A DNA stretch of 64,000 bases from Hyphomonadaceae bacterium (GCA_019753105.1 JAIELJ010000013.1:1-64000), one strand, 5' to 3'. Counted from the stretch's first letter, positions 1 to 8,870 are shown. The notes: generated by a model from the sequence alone, not told the origin. A program made the numbers and translations.

Positions 1-689
1 GGCGGGGGTGGCGGGGGTGGCGGCGGCGGCGGCGGCGGCGCGGCCGCGCCGGCAAACTGCCAACGCAGACCAACCGTCACAGCTTGCTGCTCGTAATCGG
101 CGTCGAAGGTCGCGGGCGTCAGCACGATCGCGCTTGTGCCGCTGCCGACAAGACCATCGAATTCGCCGCCATTGGCGACGAAATAACGATAGCCAACGTC
201 GAGATCGAGGCGCTCGGTGATGCCGATCGCGAGACCGACCATCGCTTGGTAAGCGAGGACGGTGTCTTCGTCGTCGATATAAAGGATCGGATGTTCAGTC
301 GCGACACCTTCAACGCGCGCAGCACCGATACCGGCGCCGATATACGGCTCGATGCGGCCGCCACGGTTGAAATCATAGAACAGGTTCAGCATGCCCGACC
401 AAACGCGGACATCGCCGTCGTCCAGGCCGACATCTTCACCGAAATTGTTGAAGCGGTGGCCGAGTTCGCCTTCCAGACGGAAGTTGTTCTGGAACGCGTA
501 GCCAAGACCCAGATGCTGGGTCCAGTCGTTCTCCAGATCGAAATCATCGCTGCCGTCGAAATCGACGCTGCCATCGGTTGAATATCCGACGTCGGCGCGG
601 CCGTACCAGCCTTCCGTTGCATGTGCGACGCCGCTGGCGCCTGCCATGAGCGCCGCCAAGGCTAGCGTGCGCTTCAACTTATTTGCCAT
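1..689 (-). CDS. OmpA-family outer membrane protein, first tandem copy (3' end cut by window edge)
   Basis: Start is the ATG at 689, with a GGAGGGG ribosome site just upstream. A signal peptide ending in AHA|TEGW is followed by an OmpA/OprF-like eight-stranded beta-barrel ending in LRWQF. The frame then enters a proline-rich linker (the G/C-rich first 50 bases) and leaves the window, so the peptidoglycan-binding domain is not visible. The DNA is almost identical to the next gene over the barrel, at a constant offset of 1252 nt from the start, with a 9-nt insertion near the barrel end. The role inferred from the family is an outer-membrane barrel anchored to peptidoglycan. It probably has its own promoter at 746-773. 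Confidence 0.9.
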   Translation of the reverse strand, partial: MANKLKRTLALAALMAGASGVAHATEGWYGRADVGYSTDGSVDFDGSDDFDLENDWTQHLGLGYAFQNNFRLEGELGHRFNNFGEDVGLDDGDVRVWSGMLNLFYDFNRGGRIEPYIGAGIGAARVEGVATEHPILYIDDEDTVLAYQAMVGLAIGITERLDLDVGYRYFVANGGEFDGLVGSGTSAIVLTPATFDADYEQQAVTVGLRWQFAGAAAPPPPPPPPPPPP

Positions 690-745
690 TTGTGGTCCCC
701 TCCGGATGAGCCCAGGACTGATCGCTCCCGCCGCGATCATCGGCC

Positions 746-773
746 TTTATAGCCGGTCCAAGCCCCACGTTAA
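746..773 (-). promoter_or_regulatory. Putative sigma-70 promoter of the first ompA copy
   Basis: Read on the minus strand, TTAACG (773-768) and TATAAA (751-746) are separated by 16 nt. They sit about 57 nt upstream of the ATG at 689. This fits a housekeeping -35/-10 pair, with a near-consensus -10 and a weaker -35. The second ompA copy does not share this upstream sequence. Called by eye only. Confidence 0.4.
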
Positions 774-835
774 CTACAATTTGGCCCCATTCGGCAAGCG
801 CCTACCGGTAGATTTATTGAAAGCACCATAAATGA

Positions 836-867
836 AACGGGCCCGGCTTTTGGCCGGGCCCGTCCAT
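836..867 (-). terminator. Intrinsic terminator of the second ompA copy
   Basis: A near-perfect GC-rich hairpin (arms around ACGGGCCCGG and CCGGGCCCGT, short A/T loop) lies 25 nt past the stop codon at 892. On the minus strand it is followed by a T-rich stretch (TTTCATTTAT). It separates the two tandem ompA genes, so each is probably its own transcription unit. Confidence 0.75.
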
Positions 868-891
868 TTAGCTAGCCTTAGGGGCTGGCGA

Positions 892-1941
892 TCAGCGGAA
901 GCGGATCGTAACAGCCGAACGGCGGTTCAGAGGCTCACGCACGCCGTCGTTGGTCGCACGGGCCAGGTCGGTTTCGCCGCGGGCTTGCGCCTGGATCGAG
1001 CCGGTGGCGATGCCACGCGCCACGAGGGCGTCGCGGACCACCGAAGCGCGACGCTCCGAAAGACCTTGGTTGTAGGCCGTCGAACCCGAGGTGTCGGTGT
1101 GACCGACGACCACCACGCCGCTGACGTTGCACTGACGCGCGCGGTTGACCGCAGCGTCGATGGTTTCGAGCGCAGCTTGGTTGAGGTTCGAGCGATCCCA
1201 CTCGAAGTACACGACGAATTCCGACGTCGGGCACGCAGTGACTGGGGGCGGCGGCGGCGGCGGCGGCGGCGGTTGGACCGGCGGCGGCGGCGGCGGCGGG
1301 GCTTCGGCGCCGGCAAACTGCCAACGCAGACCAACCGTCACAGCTTGCTGCTCGTAGTCGCCATCGACCGTGATCGGATCGAGGCCGTTGCCGATGTCGG
1401 CTTGACCATCGAATTCACCGCCTTCAGCGACGAAATAGCGATAGCCGACGTCGAGATCGAGACGCTCTGTGATGCCGATCGCGAGACCGACGATGGCCTG
1501 ATAGGCCAGCACAGTGTCTTGATCGTCAACGTAGAGGATCGGGTGTTCAGTGGCGACACCTTCAACGCGCGCAGCGCCAATACCGGCGCCGATGTACGGC
1601 TCGATACGGCCGCCACGGTTGAAATCATAGAACAGGTTCAGCATGCCCGACCAGACGCGGACATCGCCGTCGTCCAGGCCGACATCTTCACCGAAGTTGT
1701 TGAAGCGGTGGCCAAGTTCGCCTTCCAGGCGGAAATTGTTCTGGAACGCGTAGCCAAGACCCAGATGCGTGGTCCAGTCGTTCTCCAGATCGTAGCTTTC
1801 GCCATCCCCGAAATCGACGTTGCCGTCCGTCGAGTAACCGACGTCGGCGCGGCCGTACCAGCCTTCCGTGGCCTGCGCGACAGTAGCGCCCGAAGCCATC
1901 AGCGCGGCCAACGCGACCGTCTTTGTGATGCGCGATTTCAT
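892..1941 (-). CDS. OmpA-family outer membrane protein, second tandem copy (complete)
   Basis: 349 residues. Start is the ATG at 1941, behind GAGAGGGGTGA; longer in-frame starts lack a signal peptide. Residues 1-24 are a signal peptide (AQA|TEG). About 25-210 form an OmpA-like beta-barrel, followed by a linker of consecutive prolines. About 235-349 form an OmpA_C domain with GHTDTSGS and LSERRASVVRDAL, the motif that binds diaminopimelate in peptidoglycan. The likely role is a structural porin tethering the outer membrane to the wall. It is a tandem duplicate of the gene at 1-689 and ends at a strong terminator. Confidence 0.93.
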   Translation of the reverse strand: MKSRITKTVALAALMASGATVAQATEGWYGRADVGYSTDGNVDFGDGESYDLENDWTTHLGLGYAFQNNFRLEGELGHRFNNFGEDVGLDDGDVRVWSGMLNLFYDFNRGGRIEPYIGAGIGAARVEGVATEHPILYVDDQDTVLAYQAIVGLAIGITERLDLDVGYRYFVAEGGEFDGQADIGNGLDPITVDGDYEQQAVTVGLRWQFAGAEAPPPPPPPVQPPPPPPPPPPVTACPTSEFVVYFEWDRSNLNQAALETIDAAVNRARQCNVSGVVVVGHTDTSGSTAYNQGLSERRASVVRDALVARGIATGSIQAQARGETDLARATNDGVREPLNRRSAVTIRFR

Positions 1942-2467
1942 ATTCACCCCTCTCAAGCGGATTCCCCTGCGACTTGGCTCCACCCACGGTGGACACCCAG
2001 CGCATGTTGCTGAAGGCGCGAAGTAGGCCCCCTCAGACAAACGACTGACACCCTAAACTGGTTCCCAGCAGTAGGCGTTTCGCGATCATGGTGGCGTAGC
2101 GCCGACAGCAAGTCCATGCGAGCTCCACGCCGCAAACGCGTTTTTCCCGAGACGGTTGCTTTTTTGCCGCCATTTCCGGGGTGTAATGAGTGTTGCCAAA
2201 GCCTTAACGAAGTGGGGCCGCACCCCTCCCGGCGCGGCCCCTTCCCCTCGATCGCCCCCCTGCGCCAAGCAAATCCGCTCGGAGCAAAGCTCTGGACGTC
2301 CCCCAACGTCGAATGTCCCGGAGTTAAGCGCACGCGGCGCGATCAGCCGAGTCATCAAGGCGCCTCGGGGAGCGCATTTCGTCCACATGTTGCCCACACG
2401 TCACAAGCGGAACCTGGCGCTACCGCAGGGGTTGGTTCTGAGAAGATCAAAACCGCAGGAGTCCCTC
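1942..2467. other. 526-bp intergenic region without a supported gene
   Basis: This lies between the divergent ompA copy (start 1941) and the small membrane protein gene (start 2468), so it should hold both promoters. Open frames crossing it (for example the upstream extension of the 2468 gene) encode low-complexity Arg/Pro/Ser-rich sequence with no ribosome site or family match, so they were not called. The only clear structure is a GC-rich hairpin at 2214-2241. Confidence 0.6.
2214..2241. repeat. GC-rich inverted repeat (stem-loop) in the intergenic region
   Basis: GGGGCCGC (2214-2221) pairs perfectly with GCGGCCCC (2234-2241) around a 12-nt loop. It has no T-run like a strong intrinsic terminator on the plus strand. 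It could be a regulatory or mRNA-stability structure between two divergent genes. Confidence 0.4.
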
Positions 2468-2755
2468 ATGGCCCACCACGAAGACATTGAGACCAATCGC
2501 GATCCCTACGCCCCGCCGCCGCGGCACCGGGATCGGAGCGGCGCGGTAGTGCGCGTTGCGCTCGTTGCCGTCCTGCTTGGCGCCCTAGCTTGGGGTTACA
2601 CGCAATACGACAGCTCTGGACCAGGCCTCGTTGCGGAAGCGCCGGAGGAGCAATCGCTCGCGGACACCCGCTTCGACACGATGCAGCCAGAGCCCGCCCC
2701 ACTAGGGGAGCCAGCAAGCGCGCCGGCCCAACCGCCAGCGCCGGCTGGTCGATAA
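2468..2755 (+). CDS. Small single-pass membrane protein, proline-rich C-terminus, unknown function
   Basis: 95 residues. Start is the ATG at 2468, preceded by GCAGGAGTCCCTC, a good ribosome site. Residues about 1-27 are polar and histidine/arginine-rich (cytoplasmic). About 28-45 form one hydrophobic helix (VVRVALVAVLLGALAWGY). The rest is acidic, then Ala/Pro-rich, probably periplasmic. An intrinsic terminator follows 16 nt after the stop, so it looks like a one-gene unit. I do not recognise a family. Confidence 0.72.
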   Translation: MAHHEDIETNRDPYAPPPRHRDRSGAVVRVALVAVLLGALAWGYTQYDSSGPGLVAEAPEEQSLADTRFDTMQPEPAPLGEPASAPAQPPAPAGR

Positions 2756-2770
2756 ACCACGCGTTCTTGA

Positions 2771-2799
2771 GACCCTCTGATCATTGTCAGGGGGTCTTT
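2771..2799 (+). terminator. Intrinsic terminator after the small membrane protein
   Basis: GACCCTCTGA and TCAGGGGGTC form a 10-bp hairpin (one wobble pair) with a short loop, followed by TTT. It sits 16 nt past the stop of the gene ending at 2755. Confidence 0.7.
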
Positions 2800-2840
2800 G
2801 ACCGCTTGCGCGGCAATCTGCGGGCGCGCACATCTGCGCC

Positions 2841-3902
2841 GTGGAGCACTTAGCAGACAAAGAGAAAGTCGCCGCGCGCTGGTCAGACAGCGCCATCGTC
2901 TTCGATGCGTTTTCGCCGCAACTTTACTGGCTCGCCGTGCCCGCTGTGCAAGCGCGCCACCAGCGCCGCAGCTGCGCCGGCGCGACTTATCCCTCTTGGG
3001 TAGAATATTGCTTGAATGAGTTCATGTTCGGCGCGCGGGCGGAGCGCATGCTGAGCATTGGATGTGGTCAAGGCGCATTAGAGCGGCAGCTTCACGCTTT
3101 GCGCGCCTTCGATGCGTGCGACGCATACGACATCGCACCTGGCGCGATCGAGATGGCGCGCAATGCAGCAGCAGCAGCAAATATTCGAACCATCAACTAC
3201 GAAGCGCGCGACGTTGAGGCGCGCGACTTTGGCGTCGGTGTGTACGATGCAATCTGGTTCAACGGCTCGCTCCATCACATAGAAGCGCTTGAGACCGTTT
3301 TGGAGAACGTGCGCAAGGCGCTCAAACCGAACGGGCTGCTGTTCTTGCACGAATATGTCGGCGCCGACCGTTTTGCGTTCCCGATGGTGCAACGGCAGGC
3401 GATTGAACGCGCTTTCCTGCTTATTCCCGACACGTACAGAAAAAGCTTTGCGCCACATGACTTCGGCGAAGTCGCGTCGCTTCCGCCCCTTCCTGATCCT
3501 GAAGAGGTGAGACGAGCCGACCCCTCAGAGGCGGTTCGCTCCAGCGCCATCTTGCCCGTCCTCTCGACCCTCTTCGACACACTGGCGCTCAATGCGTCAG
3601 GCGGTACGCTGCTCCAGTTTCTGTTGAGCGGGATCGCCGGCAATTTTCGCGCCGATGATCCCAAGTCGATGGCCGTTCTCGACATGCTCTTCCGAATTGA
3701 GGACACGCTGATCGATACCGGCCATCTGCCCAGCGACTTTGTGGTTTGCGCAGCGAGAGCCAAGCCTCAACTTACAGACGTCAGCGCCCCCATGCCGGAC
3801 CTCGACGGCGTTCAAGCTGGGATCGCCGATCTGCGCGCGCGCACCGCGAGCGCCGCTGCTGAGATAGAAAGCTTGCGTAAATCGCTCCGCCGAAGCACGT
3901 AA
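2841..3902 (+). CDS. Class I SAM-dependent methyltransferase of a surface-glycan locus
   Basis: 353 residues with a GTG start at 2841; no nearer in-frame ATG precedes the conserved domain. A Rossmann methyltransferase domain covers roughly residues 60-200. Its SAM-binding motif I is LSIGCGQG, and WFNGSLHHIE matches the motif IV region of Methyltransf_11/25 proteins. The middle is not recognised. The last about 35 residues are heptad-like (IADLRARTASAAAEIESLRK), a short coiled coil. The glycosyltransferase gene follows after 8 nt, so they are probably co-transcribed. The substrate is probably a sugar or glycan end; this is inference from position. Confidence 0.82.
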   Translation: MEHLADKEKVAARWSDSAIVFDAFSPQLYWLAVPAVQARHQRRSCAGATYPSWVEYCLNEFMFGARAERMLSIGCGQGALERQLHALRAFDACDAYDIAPGAIEMARNAAAAANIRTINYEARDVEARDFGVGVYDAIWFNGSLHHIEALETVLENVRKALKPNGLLFLHEYVGADRFAFPMVQRQAIERAFLLIPDTYRKSFAPHDFGEVASLPPLPDPEEVRRADPSEAVRSSAILPVLSTLFDTLALNASGGTLLQFLLSGIAGNFRADDPKSMAVLDMLFRIEDTLIDTGHLPSDFVVCAARAKPQLTDVSAPMPDLDGVQAGIADLRARTASAAAEIESLRKSLRRST

Positions 3903-3910
3903 AGCGCCCC

Positions 3911-6900
3911 ATGCGAATTCTACTGTCGAACCATCAACTTACGGCCCGCTCCGGGTCAGAACTCGCAACTTGCGAATTGGCGCGTGGGCTGGCGGCGCGC
4001 GGCCATCAGGTGGCAGTTTTCACCTTCTTCAAGGGACCGCTCTCCGAGCAACTCACAGCCGAGCATGGCATCCCTGTTTTCGATGACACCCAGGTCGATC
4101 AGATTATTCTCTTCGGCGCGGAGATTGTTCACACGCATCACGCGCCATGCGCACACTTTCTGCGCCTCCACACGATGGGTGCAGTGCGCGTTCACGGCAT
4201 GCTCGGCCTGGCGCCACTCGAAGCGCCGCCGCTTGATCCAGATATCTTTGCACTCGGCTTGGCGATCTCAGAAGAGGTCGCCGAGCGCGTTGCCTATACG
4301 CCATTCAACACGGTTTCGACCGAACTCTTCCGAAACTGGTTCGACGATCCGGGCGCCGCTTCGCTGGCGCCCCCGGACTTGGGGCGGCCAATCAAAGTAG
4401 CCGTCGTGAGCAATCACGTAGCGCCAGAACTCGCCAGCGCGCTCACTGAATTGCGGCGCACTGGCGAGGTTGAGCCCGAATATTTCGGGATCGAGAGCGC
4501 GAGCATCGTCATCGACAGTAAGTTGCTCTCACGCTTTGACGTTGTGATCTCGATAGGCCGCACCGCGGTGTTGGCCGCGGCCTGCGGCCGGCCATGCATC
4601 ATGGCCGACATCCATGGAAACGACGAGCTTCTCACGGCGGAAACGCTGGAACGTGCACAGCGCGTTAATTTCTCCGGCCGCGCTACGCGCACGCCAATCA
4701 CGACCGCGCACTTACGAGAGCAAGTCGAGCGAGCCTGCACGACTGATCTCTCCGCTTTACGCGAACGCGTGCTGCAAGAGTTCAGCATTCAAACGCGACT
4801 TGATTTTCTCGAACGCCGCTACGCCGAGCTACTAGCCGCCCCTGATTCACGTCGGCTAGATCGCGGCGACTGGCCCGCCGAGGGCGTCGCGTATGGCGAG
4901 CTCGCGGCGCGCGCGCGCCATGCCGAACATCTGCTTGCCGTTGAACGCGCCGCGAAATCTTCGGCGACAGACGCGATCGCCGCTGAACTCGATACGCTCG
5001 CTAGCCTCATTGATGCGCAATCGGATGAATTGGCGCGCCTGCAAGCTGAAGTCGCGCGCTATCAGCGCGTCTCCGCGTCCAGCACTGGCGCGTCCAAGCA
5101 GGACGCCCAGGTCATCGAGCACCTGCAACGCACGCTGTCGTCGCGCGACGAGGCGATCGCGTGGCTGCAAAGCGAACTCGCCTATGCGCGCCGGAAGCCA
5201 GCGAGACCACAGCCTTCACGCCCTGGCGCACGAGCCATGTTGCGTTCGTCGCTCAACGAAATCGCGAAACGTTCGCCGCTCTTGCGCCAAGCGGTGCGCG
5301 GCGCGGTTCCCCTACCCGTCCGCGAGCGCCTCCACCGGCTGCTTGCCGGCCATCAAGCGCCTCAAAAGCCCTTGGCCCCTGCGCCGGCGCCGCCCGCGGC
5401 GCACAGTGTCGGCATCAAGCTCCCCGATGCGCTCCCTGGCCGCTTCGACGTCATCTGCTTCGCGAATATCGAATGGTCCGCGCGATTTCAGCGTCCGCAA
5501 CAGATGATGCTTCAGTTTGCGCGCGCCGGGCACCGCGTTTTCTACGTCGTTGCATCGCGCACGGCAGGTGAAGGCGAAGCTTACGCGCTCGAATCCGTGG
5601 CCGAGAACGTTGTGCAGGTCGCATTGAACACGGCCGAAGCCCCCGATCATTATGCGGCAGCGATGAGCGAGCGCGCTCGTAACGATTACGCTGCGTCTCT
5701 TGCGGCGCTCGCCCGCGATTATGGCGTCCACGCGCCAGTTCAAATTGTTCACTTGCCGTTTTGGGCGCCGCTCGCGCGCCAACTTCAGCAGACACGACAA
5801 TGGCGCGTCACATACGATTGCATGGATGAGTGGGACAGTTTTCCGGGAATTGGCGCGCCCTTGTTGGAAGCGGAACGCGACCTCGTCCGCGACAGCGATC
5901 TTGTGACTGTCACGAGCCAGTTGTTGCTCGATAAGTGGCGCGAAGCGGCGCCGGGGGCGCTGCTCGTCCGCAATGGGGTCGACAACGGTTTCTTTGCCAA
6001 ACGCTTGGCGCCAAACGCGCTTCTCGCTGGCATTTCGCGGCCGATCATCGGCTTTTACGGAGCGTTGGCTGAATGGGTGGACTTTCAGCTCGTCGCAGAT
6101 CTCGCTGACATCGCGCCGGATTGGTCTTTCGTGTTGATCGGCGATCACTTCACGGCGGAAGTGGATTTGATCCGGAACAAGCCGAACATCCACCTGCTTG
6201 GCTTGCGGCCCTACAGCGACATGCCGGGATATCTCTTCAATTTTGACGCGTGCATTATCCCATTCAAGCTCAACAAGATCACCCACGCTGTCGATCCGGT
6301 GAAGTTCTACGAGTTTCTTGCCGGCGGAAAGCCTATCGTCTCGGCGCCGCTGGAGGAGCTACAGCCGTTCGGTCGCTATGTTTCCTTCGCTGAAACGGCG
6401 GAAGGTTTCAAACAGGCGCTTACGCGGCTTCTTGCTAATGACACGCCCGCAGAAGCCGAGGCGCGACGGGCGTTCGCCGCGCAGAACGATTGGCGCCAAC
6501 GCTTCGCGACTTACAGCGACGCCTTGGCGGCGCTCTACCCGAAGGTGTCGATCATAATCGTCACCTATGGCAACCTCGATCTCACGCGGCTCTGTCTCGA
6601 CAGCGTACTGCGCAACACTGAGCATCCACGCTACGAGATCATCGTCGTGGACAACGCCTCCAGCGATGGGACACCGGACTATCTGCGCCGCATCGCGACA
6701 GAGCAAGATAATGTTCGCATCATGCTCAACGACACCAATCGCGGATTCGCGGCAGCGAACAATCAGGGCCTAGCGGCCGCCGATGGCGACGTGCTTGTGC
6801 TATTGAACAACGACACGGTGGTCCCGCGCGGCTGGCTCTCTGGGCTCTTGGCGCATCTTTCGGACGAGAAGATCGGTCTGCTCGGGCCGGTTACCAATGC

Positions 6901-7303
6901 CGTCGGCAACGAAGCCAAGGTTGCGCCGGACTACACCGACATCACCGGGCTTCAGCCCTTCGCCGACAAGCGCCGCCAAACGCATGAGGGACAGCGTTTC
7001 GATATACGCATGCTCGCGATGTTTTGCCTCGCCATGCGTAGAGACGTGTTCGAGAAACTCGGTCCGCTCGATGAAAATTTCGGTGTAGGCATGTTCGAGG
7101 ATGACGATTACAGCATGCGCGCCAAAGCGGCGGGCTACCGGGTGGTCTGCGCCGAAGACGTCTACATCCACCATTTCGGCCAAGCCGCGTTTAAGAAACT
7201 CATCGAAAATGGCGAGTACGACGCACTCTGGCAGCGCAACCAGGCATACTTTGAATCGAAGTGGGGCTCCTGGCAGCCGCATGTCCATCGCACGCCAGCG
7301 TAA
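3911..7303 (+). CDS. Giant multidomain glycosyltransferase (GT-B, coiled coil, GT-B, GT2)
   Basis: 1130 residues. About 1-310 resemble a GT4/GT-B glycosyltransferase (ELARGLAARGHQVAVF, EIVHTHH). About 330-430 are heptad-rich coiled coil (ELDTLASLIDAQSDELARLQ). About 505-870 form a second GT-B unit starting with the FQRPQQMM segment typical of TuaH-like enzymes. About 878-1125 form a family 2 GT-A domain (VSIIIVTYG, VVDNASSDGT, LLNNDTVVP). It probably adds several sugars in sequence to a surface polysaccharide at the inner membrane. It lies between the methyltransferase and two more glycosyltransferase-like genes. Whether the first domain is active is unclear. Confidence 0.88.
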   Translation: MRILLSNHQLTARSGSELATCELARGLAARGHQVAVFTFFKGPLSEQLTAEHGIPVFDDTQVDQIILFGAEIVHTHHAPCAHFLRLHTMGAVRVHGMLGLAPLEAPPLDPDIFALGLAISEEVAERVAYTPFNTVSTELFRNWFDDPGAASLAPPDLGRPIKVAVVSNHVAPELASALTELRRTGEVEPEYFGIESASIVIDSKLLSRFDVVISIGRTAVLAAACGRPCIMADIHGNDELLTAETLERAQRVNFSGRATRTPITTAHLREQVERACTTDLSALRERVLQEFSIQTRLDFLERRYAELLAAPDSRRLDRGDWPAEGVAYGELAARARHAEHLLAVERAAKSSATDAIAAELDTLASLIDAQSDELARLQAEVARYQRVSASSTGASKQDAQVIEHLQRTLSSRDEAIAWLQSELAYARRKPARPQPSRPGARAMLRSSLNEIAKRSPLLRQAVRGAVPLPVRERLHRLLAGHQAPQKPLAPAPAPPAAHSVGIKLPDALPGRFDVICFANIEWSARFQRPQQMMLQFARAGHRVFYVVASRTAGEGEAYALESVAENVVQVALNTAEAPDHYAAAMSERARNDYAASLAALARDYGVHAPVQIVHLPFWAPLARQLQQTRQWRVTYDCMDEWDSFPGIGAPLLEAERDLVRDSDLVTVTSQLLLDKWREAAPGALLVRNGVDNGFFAKRLAPNALLAGISRPIIGFYGALAEWVDFQLVADLADIAPDWSFVLIGDHFTAEVDLIRNKPNIHLLGLRPYSDMPGYLFNFDACIIPFKLNKITHAVDPVKFYEFLAGGKPIVSAPLEELQPFGRYVSFAETAEGFKQALTRLLANDTPAEAEARRAFAAQNDWRQRFATYSDALAALYPKVSIIIVTYGNLDLTRLCLDSVLRNTEHPRYEIIVVDNASSDGTPDYLRRIATEQDNVRIMLNDTNRGFAAANNQGLAAADGDVLVLLNNDTVVPRGWLSGLLAHLSDEKIGLLGPVTNAVGNEAKVAPDYTDITGLQPFADKRRQTHEGQRFDIRMLAMFCLAMRRDVFEKLGPLDENFGVGMFEDDDYSMRAKAAGYRVVCAEDVYIHHFGQAAFKKLIENGEYDALWQRNQAYFESKWGSWQPHVHRTPA

Positions 7304-7309
7304 GCGCTC

Positions 7310-8170
7310 GTGACGTCGTCTGGTTCACCGATTGCCGTCGTGGTGATGGCCTATGGCATTCGCCCGACTCTGGCAGCAGCCGTCTCCTCGATTGTCAGCC
7401 AACAGCCGGCTGCGGAGATTGTCGTCGTCCACTCCGGCAACGGCGATGCGCGCGAGACGCTCGCACGAGCGGGACTTGATGTGCGGCTCATCCGGTCAGA
7501 GACGAGACTGTTTCCGGGGGCGGCGCGAAACGCCGGCATTGCTGCAACGCGCGCGCCTATCGTTGCCTTCCTAGCCGACGATTGCATCGCGCAGCCTGGC
7601 TGGATTCAAGCCCGCTTAACGGCGCATCAAGGCGGCGCGGCAAGCGTGGCCAGCGCCCTTCTGTGCCATCAGCCAGGTAATCTCGTCGCGCTGGCTGCAC
7701 ATCTCAGTCTCTATACGCGCCGGCTGCCGGGTGCGGCGCCTGATCTCGCGCTCCGTTACGGCGCCTCGTACATGCGTACGTTGTTCGAGCGCTACGGCCG
7801 TTTCCGGGAGGATATGGAGGGTGGTGAGGACACAGAGTTTCACATGCGCCTACAAGAGGCGGAGCAACCCGTCTGGCGCCCTGAAGTGCAGACGGTTCAC
7901 ACCGGCGCCGAGACGATTGGTGAATTCCTCAAAACACAAACGCAGCGTGGCCGCCGCATGGTCCAATCTCTGAACGCGATCGGCGGGCAGAAAAACACGG
8001 CAGTTGCAAAAAACGCTATCGCGCGCACGCGGCGTATCGTCGTCGAAGCCTTGCGCTTCATGCCGGCCGATCAGCGCTGGCGTGTTTACTTGGCGACGCC
8101 TCTGATAGCGCTCGGCAACTTGGCCTACGCGCGCGGCGCGCTCTCCGGAGGCGAAGGCGATCGTGATTGA
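7310..8170 (+). CDS. Family 2 glycosyltransferase
   Basis: 286 residues with a GTG start 6 nt after the preceding stop. The N-terminal GT-A fold has IAVVVMAYGIRPTL at the nucleotide-sugar site. LFPGAARNAGIAAT and FLADDCI give the metal-binding DxD region, and EGGEDTEFHMRL matches the catalytic-base ED segment of GT2 enzymes. The C-terminal third is basic and contains a hydrophobic segment (YLATPLIALGNLAYA) that may touch the membrane. It overlaps the next gene by 8 nt. It probably transfers one sugar during synthesis of the same surface glycan; donor and acceptor are unknown. Confidence 0.85.
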   Translation: MTSSGSPIAVVVMAYGIRPTLAAAVSSIVSQQPAAEIVVVHSGNGDARETLARAGLDVRLIRSETRLFPGAARNAGIAATRAPIVAFLADDCIAQPGWIQARLTAHQGGAASVASALLCHQPGNLVALAAHLSLYTRRLPGAAPDLALRYGASYMRTLFERYGRFREDMEGGEDTEFHMRLQEAEQPVWRPEVQTVHTGAETIGEFLKTQTQRGRRMVQSLNAIGGQKNTAVAKNAIARTRRIVVEALRFMPADQRWRVYLATPLIALGNLAYARGALSGGEGDRD

Positions 8171-8870
8171 ACTGACGATCACATCCACCACGCGGCCGCG
8201 CGTGCTCGCCGTCTTTTCCTATCGATACGACGCGCACCTCGTGCCGAACTTACTTGCCAACATCGCGCCGTGCGTCGATGGCTGGGCCGCGCTCGATGAT
8301 CGTGGATCCGATCACGTGTTCACGGCCGAAGTGCCAAGGCGGCTCGCTCTGCTTGAAGCCGCACTCGCTGCGGGCGCGGACTGGGCGCTCGCAGTTGATC
8401 CGGATGAACGGTTCGAGTGCGGCCTTCAGGCGCAAATGCCTGCTCTTCTTCAGCATCCCGACGCGACGGCGCATACATTTGCGCTGCGCGAAATGTATGG
8501 CCCCCTGCACTATCGCGTCGACGGCTTATGGGGCGAAAAGCGGCAACCGCGTTTGATCAGCCTGCGCGAGGGTCTCCAGAGGCCACAAGGCGACCTGCAC
8601 CTGCCCTGGTCGACCTTCATTCCAGAGCCGCACCTCCACGATACGCCAATCAATCTCTATCATCTGAAGATGATCGCACCGGCGCGTCGGCGTGCACGCG
8701 CGGCGCTTTACAACGCTCTTGATCCGAACGGCGTGGTTCAGCCCGTTGGCTATGATTATCTCGCCGATGCGCAAGGCGCGGTGCTTGAAGCGATCGCGCG
8801 AGGCCGGGAATACTATCCGCCACATCTTGAAGATGGCGGCTTGTGGATGGCGCCGGTTTCGCGACCCTAA
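8163..8870 (+). CDS. Glycosyltransferase-like protein (GT2/GT-A type)
   Basis: 235 residues with a GTG start overlapping the end of the previous gene by 8 nt, so translation is probably coupled. VLAVFSYRYDAHLVPNLLAN resembles the start of glycosyl transferase family 2 proteins of the short WaaE-like type. ADWALAVDPDERFE supplies the acidic DxDE motif expected at the metal site. It is the last gene of the plus-strand glycan operon and its stop codon abuts that of the convergent sulfotransferase gene. Assignment rests on these motifs and on context; substrate unknown. Confidence 0.7.
   Translation: MIELTITSTTRPRVLAVFSYRYDAHLVPNLLANIAPCVDGWAALDDRGSDHVFTAEVPRRLALLEAALAAGADWALAVDPDERFECGLQAQMPALLQHPDATAHTFALREMYGPLHYRVDGLWGEKRQPRLISLREGLQRPQGDLHLPWSTFIPEPHLHDTPINLYHLKMIAPARRRARAALYNALDPNGVVQPVGYDYLADAQGAVLEAIARGREYYPPHLEDGGLWMAPVSRP

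Noticed and set aside
1233-1302. GGC-repeat tract that looks like a simple repeat
   Set aside because: It is the proline-rich linker of the ompA gene read on the other strand, not a separate element.
832-2013. A 393-residue open frame on the plus strand opposite ompA
   Set aside because: It is the antisense shadow of the ompA gene; it has no ribosome site, ends in low-complexity Arg/Gly sequence and matches no family.
2156-2467. Upstream extension of the small membrane protein gene
   Set aside because: The added 104 residues are Arg/Pro/Ser-rich, while the ATG at 2468 has a clear ribosome site and starts a normal membrane protein.
5312-6286. A long minus-strand frame within the large glycosyltransferase gene
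   Set aside because: Antisense of conserved glycosyltransferase sequence; no start signal and no recognisable domain.
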